From Phytoseiulus persimilis (Eukaryota > Arthropoda > Arachnida > Mesostigmata > Phytoseiidae): a DNA stretch of 64,000 nt. The notes under the pieces are model-generated. The model searched no databases and was not told the origin of the DNA. It saw only the letters and a list, made by a program, of their open reading frames with translations. This document shows, one piece after another, positions 58,729 to 64,000 of the stretch. The position numbers and the translations under genes are program-made. The DNA lies in contig CM075102.1 of NCBI GenBank assembly GCA_037576195.1, positions 51,580,745 through 51,644,744 on the forward strand, given 5' to 3'. Numbering within the stretch: position 1 is the stretch's first letter; each line of letters starts with the position of its first letter.

Positions 58729-59740
58729 TACTTACGCCTGGCTCCAGAGAAAACGGAAGCTGTGGTCCTTCTTGGCAGGAGAAACGAAGGCCCACTATCA
58801 ATTCGAATAGAAGGACACTTCGTGGAGTTCACGAAATCAGCGAGATATCTGGGAGTTTACCTCAAGGCAAACCTCAAAGGCTCGGTACATTTGTCGATGG
58901 CAGCGGCAAAAGCAGCGAAAGCGGCGGAGGACATGGCGAAAATCCTCCCTCGCACATGTGGGCCATCGGAAGCACAAAGAAGACTGCTCGCGACGGTAGC
59001 TGAATCGGTTGCGTTGTATGCAGCGCCAACGTGGGCTCAAAACGCACTGAAAGTCGCATACAGCAGAGAGTTGCTTGGAAGAACGCAGAGGACGATGGCC
59101 ATTAGAATCACACGGTGCTACCGCAGAGTGTCGACCGCAGCGGTACTAGTTCCACACCGTGGACGCTCTTGGCGGAAGAAAGAACTGAAGTCTGGCAGGA
59201 AAACAAACGGCGAGACGCCCCATATGACCTCGGAGAAGGGGACCACTCTGGGCCGACCGATGAGGAGATCAAGGCGGAAACGCTTGAAAAGTGGCAGTTT
59301 GGATGGGACAATGACCCAAGAGGACGATGGACGCACGGATGCGTTCCTGACCTGGAAAAATGGTGCGAAACGAAGTTCGGCACAGCCACCTATCACCTGT
59401 CTAAGGTGCTTTCCGGACACGGAGATGTCCGCGCGTACCTGAGTCGATTCAACCTGCCGCCGACGCCCATGTGTGTTCACTGCAACTCTGGAGAATAAGA
59501 CACACTCGACCACATCATCCTTCACTGTCCGGCTTTAGCAGTCCAGAGAGCAGCAATGGTCTCTGCTGCGAATGTATCCAGTCAAATGCAAGGAATGTTG
59601 CAGAGCGAGGACGAATGGAGGCGGATAAGCAGAACAGTGAGCAGAATTCTCAGCAGGAAGATTGAGCTGGAAAAAAGTAGACGAAGACGTTACGACGCAT
59701 CACAGGCAAGCAACTCGACGCCTGCACAGTCGAAGTAAAC

Positions 59741-60490
59741 AAGATGCCTATCGAAATGAACACGCAGATTCGAACCAGAGACTGCGCAGCTCGTCGAAGG
59801 GCTCCCGGTGTGACGGACGCAAGATCAAACGAGCTACAAAACTCGAGTTCCCGTCCCCCGGGTGGCGACAGGGGGGGGTTTTGGAGGCCACACCTCACCA
59901 CCAGGGTAAGGGACTCACCAATCCTGCCCGTGGTGTCCGAGGGGATTTCCCCTCCTGCCATAATGAAAAAAATCAGAATTTCGCGTGAAAAGGTTGTTCT
60001 CTCAGCGTGCATGCGATGTGCGGAGAGGGTGTCAGGTCTCAGCTTCATGATGCAGATACGGTTGTTGTTTGCGGGAGGCAGCTTTTTGTCCGTTGAATTT
60101 GTCATTGTTGTCGTGTCCGGTCAACCATCCTATCTGACGGAAGCTGACGTTCATTAAGATTGTTCACATGCAGAGGAGTCGCATATACATGCAGTGGAAT
60201 GAAAATATGATTAGTTTTTAGGGGTTGGACTCGATGGAATTTCAAGCTGCATCGAAGATTACACCATATTCAAGGTATCAGTGACGGTTTTTTACTCGTC
60301 CCTAGATTGCGGGAGGGAAGCCCACCGCCCGCAATGGGCTTTGCGAGGCGATAGGGAGTGTTACTGAAGCAATGCTCCGGTGATTCCGGTGCACTCCTGA
60401 AGGCTGGCTGAGAGGTTCAGCCGAAAAACAAACAAAAGATTGCGGGAGGGATGCGTGAGAGTGAGTTTGATTTCGTATCATACTCTGTTC
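59741..60490. other. Retroelement 3' flank and unassigned repeat-like DNA
   Basis: 59741-60000 includes gacaggggggggttttgg, a G-run/T-run seen in 3' UTRs of some non-LTR elements. A hairpin, attgcggg with cccgcaat (60307-60336), and a second gattgcgggaggg copy near 60438 lie before the Helitron fragment. No gene. Confidence 0.4.
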
Positions 60491-61222
60491 CTAGAGATAA
60501 TCCTTATCTACGCTACACAAATCAGTGATCATCTGTATTGTGCGTGGCATATTTTCCGACAGATCTTCTCCCGGATCATTCTCTAACCAGACTAATATAT
60601 GAGCTTGTGGGCTGCCACTCTGCTGGGATTCTATGCGTAAGAAATAATCTCTGACGCGACATTGCCCGAAGGAGTGAAATGGTTCGGTTGCGCCTAGTAT
60701 TGCCATGATAGTATGTACCAACCTGTGGAAATAGGTGGAACACGTGACTGGGTCCTTTGCCACCAAGAAAGAATGTTCGGACCGACCAAGCTCTTCGAAG
60801 TCTCTAGATTTGTACTCGTCAGACAACCTGTGCGATGAGTCGTTCCACGAAGTCGCGATCTTCAATCATTCCGCGAGTTATATTTTCCGTTGAGCGTAGG
60901 GATCTACACATGTTTTTTTTATCGCGTCTCGGACCCTGATTCGAATATACTTCATAGCCATATAGAAGGCATGTTGGGATGTCCCTCCGCGTCGATTACT
61001 CCTCCGAATCTCCGACATACTCATGGTGTAGGCAGTTGAACGCGCATTTTCTCTGTCGTTCGATACTATTTCACGAGGGACTCCGAAATATATGGATAGG
61101 AATGAGAGCTCCTCCGCGTATTCGTCGAAAAGGAGGCTCTCCGGTGCACGGTGCTGCCCGGGGGCGATGTACAAACACTGATCCTCATTCCAAGTCATCC
61201 TTCGCTGCTCAGTGTGGATCAA
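60491..61222 (-). pseudogene. Helitron Rep (helitron-like N) fragment, decayed
   Basis: The minus strand first reads IAPGQHRAPESLLFDEYAEE, LSFLSIYFGVPREI and SEIRRSNRRGGTSQHAFY. After a stop and shift near 60866-60880 it reads YFHRLVHTIMAILGATEPFH, FGQCRVRDYFLRIE and SQQSGSPQAHILVWLENDP. Both blocks and their order match the Helitron replication-initiator region. The HUH motif (normally PHxH before the hydrophobic strand) reads PQAH, so one metal-binding histidine is lost. No helicase part is present. Confidence 0.8.
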
Positions 61223-61437
61223 CTCGGAATTCGGCGCTTCGAGTTCATTTGAAATCTCAATGCTCTCATCAGAAAGATCTGGAACGTTCTCGTCGGGTAT
61301 TGAGTTGTTGGATACAGACCAATCGATAGCAATATTATAATGTTTGTAGAGCGGCTGCTCGACTAAAAATCGAGGCTAAGCGGCGATGGTCGATTTCTTG
61401 ACGAACCCACTAAGATACGAGGATTCATGGATTATAT

Positions 61438-61480
61438 CAGTGGTTCTCAAGGTTGTCGACGGTCGACCCCCAGGGGGTCG
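61438..61480 (+). mobile_element. Solo end of a hAT-like DNA transposon
   Basis: cagtggttctcaaggttg followed by a gggggtcg-type palindrome (cgacccccagggggtcg) matches the typical terminal sequence CAGTGGTTCTCAA of many hAT elements. The other end and the 8-bp target duplication are not recognised in the window. Confidence 0.45.
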
Positions 61481-61499
61481 ATTGCCGATCTCCGGTTTA

Positions 61500-61680
61500 C
61501 AGAGGTGTTGCCGCGGTGGATTTGACCATACTTCTTGGCGTCCACGTAGGTGGATCGAGGGGGTCGACAGTCGACCCTCTATTTTCAGAGGTGATTCCGG
61601 TATCGATTTGACCATACTTCTTGGCGTCCACGGAAGTGGATCCAGGGGGTCGACGGTTGACCCCCTATTTATAGAGATGA
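61500..61680 (+). repeat. Two-copy repeat leading into the satellite
   Basis: Two copies, about 85 bp apart, share tttgaccatacttcttggcg, tccacg..agtggatc.aggg and a gggtcgac..gtcgaccc inverted motif. The second copy passes into the first satellite unit. Confidence 0.65.
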
Positions 61681-64000
61681 TTCCGGGTCCAATCTAACCA
61701 TTACTTCCCAAGTCTGGAGGGATGATTCCGAGACCAATCTGACCATTACTCCCCAAGTCTGAAGGAGTGATCCCGAGACCAATCTGAGCATTACTTCTCA
61801 GCTCTGGGGGGGTGATTCCGGGACCAATCTGACCATTACTTCCCAAGTCTGGAGGGGTGATTCCGGGACCAATCTGATCATTACTTCCCAAGTCTGGAGG
61901 GATGATTCCGAGACCAATCTGACCATTACTTCCCAAGTCTGGAGGGGTGATTCCGAGACCAATCTGAGCATTACTCCCCAACTCTGGGGGGGTGATTCCG
62001 GGACCAATCTGACCATTACTTCCCAAGTCTGGAGGGGTGATTCCGGGACCAATCTGATCATTACTTCCCAACTCTGGAGGGATGATTCCGAGACCAATCT
62101 GACCATTACTCCCCAAGTCTGGAGGAGTGATTCCGAGACCAATATGAGCATTACTTCCCAACTCTGGGGGGGTGATTCCGGGACCAATCTGACCATTACT
62201 TCCCAAGTCTGGAGGGGTGATTCCGGGACCAATCTGATCATTACTTCCCAAGTCTGGAGGGATGATTCCGAGACCAATCTGACCATTACTTCCCAAGTCT
62301 GGAGGGGTGATTCCGAGACCAATCTGAGCATTACTTCCCAGCTCTGAGGGGGTGATTCCGGGACCAATCTGAGCATTACTTCCCAACTCTGGGGGGGTGA
62401 TTCCGGGACCAATCTGACCATTGCTTCCCAAGTCTGGAGGGGTGATTCCGGGACCAATCTGATCATTACTTCACAAGTCTGGAGGGATGATTCCGAGACC
62501 AATCTGACCATTACTCCCCAAGTCTGGAGAAGTGATTCCGAGACCAATCTGAGCATTACTTCCCAACTCTGGGGGGGTGATTCCGGGACCAATCTGACCA
62601 TTACTCCCCAAGTCTGGAGGAGTGATTCCGAGACCGATCTGAGCATTACTTCCCAACTCTGGGGGGGTGATTCCGGGACCAATCTGACCATTACTTCCCA
62701 AGTCTGGAGGGGTGATTCCGGGACCAATCTGATCATTACTTCCCAAGTCTGGAGGGATGATTCCGAGACCAATCTGACCATAACTTCCCAAGTCTGGAGG
62801 GGTGATTCCGAGACCAATCTGAGCATTACTTCCCAACTCTGAGGGGGTGATTCCGGGACCAATCTGAGCATTACTTCCCAACTCTGGGGGGGTGATTCCG
62901 GGACCAATCTGACCATTGCTTCCCAAGTCTGGAGGGGTGATTCCGGGACCAATCTGATCATTACTTCACAAGTCTGGAGGGATGATTCCGAGACCAATCT
63001 GACCATTACTCCCCAAGTCTGGAGAAGTGATTCCGAGACCAATCTGAGCATTACTTCCCAACTCTGGAGGGGTGATTCCGAGACCAATCTGAGCATTACT
63101 TCCCAACTCTGAGGGGGTGATTCCGGGACCAATCTGAGCATTACTTCCCAACTCTGGGGGGGTGATTCCGGGACCAATCTGACCATTGCTTCCCAAGTCT
63201 GGAGGGGTGATTCCGGGACCAATCTGATCATTACTTCACAAGTCTGGAGGGATGATTCCGAGACCAATCTGACCATTACTCCCCAAGTCTGGAGAAGTAA
63301 TTCCGAGACCAATCTGAGCATTACTTCCCAACTCTGGGGGGGTGATTCCGGGACCAATCTGACCATTACTTCCCAAGTCTGGAGGGGTGATTCCGGGACC
63401 AATCTGATCATTACTTCCCAAGTCTGGAGGGATGATTCCGAGACCAATCTGACCATTACTTCCCAAGTCTAGAGGAGTGATTCCGAGACCAATCTGAGCA
63501 TTACTTCCTAAGTCTGGAGGGGTGATTCCGGGACCAATCTGATCATTACTTCCCAAGTCTGGAGGGATGATTCCGAGACCAATCTGAGCATTACTTCCCA
63601 AGTCTGGAGGGGTGATTCCGAGACCAATCTGAGCATTACTTCCCAAGTCTGGAGGGCTGATTCCGAGACCAATCTGACCATTACTTCCCAAGTCTGGAGG
63701 GGTGATTCCGGGACCAATCTGACCATTACTTTCCAAGTCGTGAGGGGTGATTCTGGGACCAATCTGATCATTACTTTCCAGGTCTGGAGGGTGATTCCGA
63801 GACCAATCTAACCATTACTTTCCAAGTCTGGAGAGGTGATTCCGAGACCAATCTGACCATTACTTTCCAAGTCCGGAGGGTGATTTCGAGACCAATCTGA
63901 CCATTACTTTCCAAGTCTGGAGGGGTGATTCCGAGACCAATCTGACCATTACTTTCCAAGTCTGGAGGGTGATTCCGAGACCAATCTGACCATTACTTTC
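61681..64000 (+). repeat. 45-bp satellite array (about 51 units), running off the window
   Basis: Consensus per unit: ttcccaagtctggaggggtg, then attccgggaccaatctgacc, then attac. The length is a multiple of three, so frames stay open across dozens of units on the minus strand as 15-residue repeats in two registers (VRLVPESPLQTWEVM and GSNGQIGPGITPPDL); these are not evidence of a gene. Unit variants recur in fixed order. A tcacaag-marked trio of units appears at about 62471, 62966 and 63236, spaced 11 and 6 units apart, indicating higher-order duplication. Units beyond about 63730 are more diverged and include 44-bp forms that break the frame. Confidence 0.95.

Larger units (their letters stand above)
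57898..59740 (+). pseudogene. Non-LTR retrotransposon reverse transcriptase C-terminal part, decayed
   Basis: Plus-strand frames read MAKNTEKLEDIANTALRRIS, are interrupted by a mariner insertion at 57989-58728, and resume with LRLAPEKTEAVVLLGRR. They continue through thumb-like sequence (RYLGVYLKANLKGSVHLSM, ESVALYAAPTWAQNALK). A frameshift at about 59145-59155 leads to LLAEERTEVWQENKRR, and RAYLSRFNLPPTPMCVHC then GE, a TAA stop (about 59496), DTLDHIILHCP. The last is the terminal Cys/His motif of this element class. The frame ends near 59738. It lacks the catalytic YxDD region and cannot be active. Confidence 0.85.

Noticed and set aside
61798..63456. Long 552-codon minus-strand frame with 15-residue repeats
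   Set aside because: It is a by-product of a 45-bp satellite whose length is a multiple of three. A second minus-strand register is also open over 150-245 codons, there is no start region or splice context, and the same units occur elsewhere as short non-coding blocks.
1..64000. CRISPR arrays, bacterial operons, ribosome-binding sites
   Set aside because: The sequence is eukaryotic nuclear DNA with spliced genes. The only regular repeats are satellites and microsatellites without spacer structure.

Overview
The window is eukaryotic nuclear DNA. Genes are split by many short introns, mostly about 75-200 bp with GT..AG ends, and base composition is near 50% GC. Gene content is animal and, more narrowly, arthropod: a two-exon Hand bHLH gene, Setdb1/eggless, a TIS11/tristetraprolin homologue, a double-domain haem peroxidase, RpL6, mitochondrial D-lactate dehydrogenase, and arthropod-style secreted proteins. 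I favour a chelicerate, possibly a mite, because of the compact genes and dense introns. That placement is inference and rests on no diagnostic sequence. I assembled exons by hand. Wherever a full model is given, the splice phases match across every junction and the summed coding length is a multiple of three.

Left part (1-31 kb). A small secreted cysteine-rich protein gene (minus strand, 1966-3338) is followed by a Ser/Pro-rich secreted, possibly cuticular, gene (7508-9089). A SET/MYND methyltransferase-like gene (9974-11424) comes next. About 8 kb with no gene I could support leads to Hand (19884-24329, with a 3.6 kb intron), then LDHD (nine exons, 26529-28804) and a TIS11/TTP-type CCCH RNA-binding protein (29547-30577).

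Middle (31-47 kb). Setdb1 (31908-35177, minus) lies just downstream of, or overlaps, a THAP-domain gene on the same strand (about 35141-35844). A NOL11-like ribosome-biogenesis gene follows (36713-38331, minus). RpL6 (42656-43943, plus) has box C/D snoRNA-like sequences upstream of its coding start and in introns 2 and 3. An acyl-CoA synthetase with eight coding exons follows (44197-46438, minus). RpL6, its snoRNA candidates and NOL11 all relate to ribosome production.

Right part (47-64 kb). A single 26-exon gene (47508-55897, minus) encodes two tandem animal haem-peroxidase domains behind a signal peptide and a His-Gly-Asp repeat. The N-terminal domain has lost both haem histidines and the C-terminal domain keeps them. 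Beyond 57 kb the window is repeat-rich. It holds a rearranged non-LTR retroelement with an inverted 5' piece, a mariner-family element inserted in its reverse transcriptase, a decayed Helitron Rep fragment, one end of a hAT-like element, and a 45-bp satellite of about 51 units that runs off the window edge. Smaller blocks of the same satellite occur at 38.7 kb and 57.1 kb.

The items I find most interesting are the half-dead double peroxidase, the paralogous snoRNA candidates of RpL6, and the nested transposon/satellite block.
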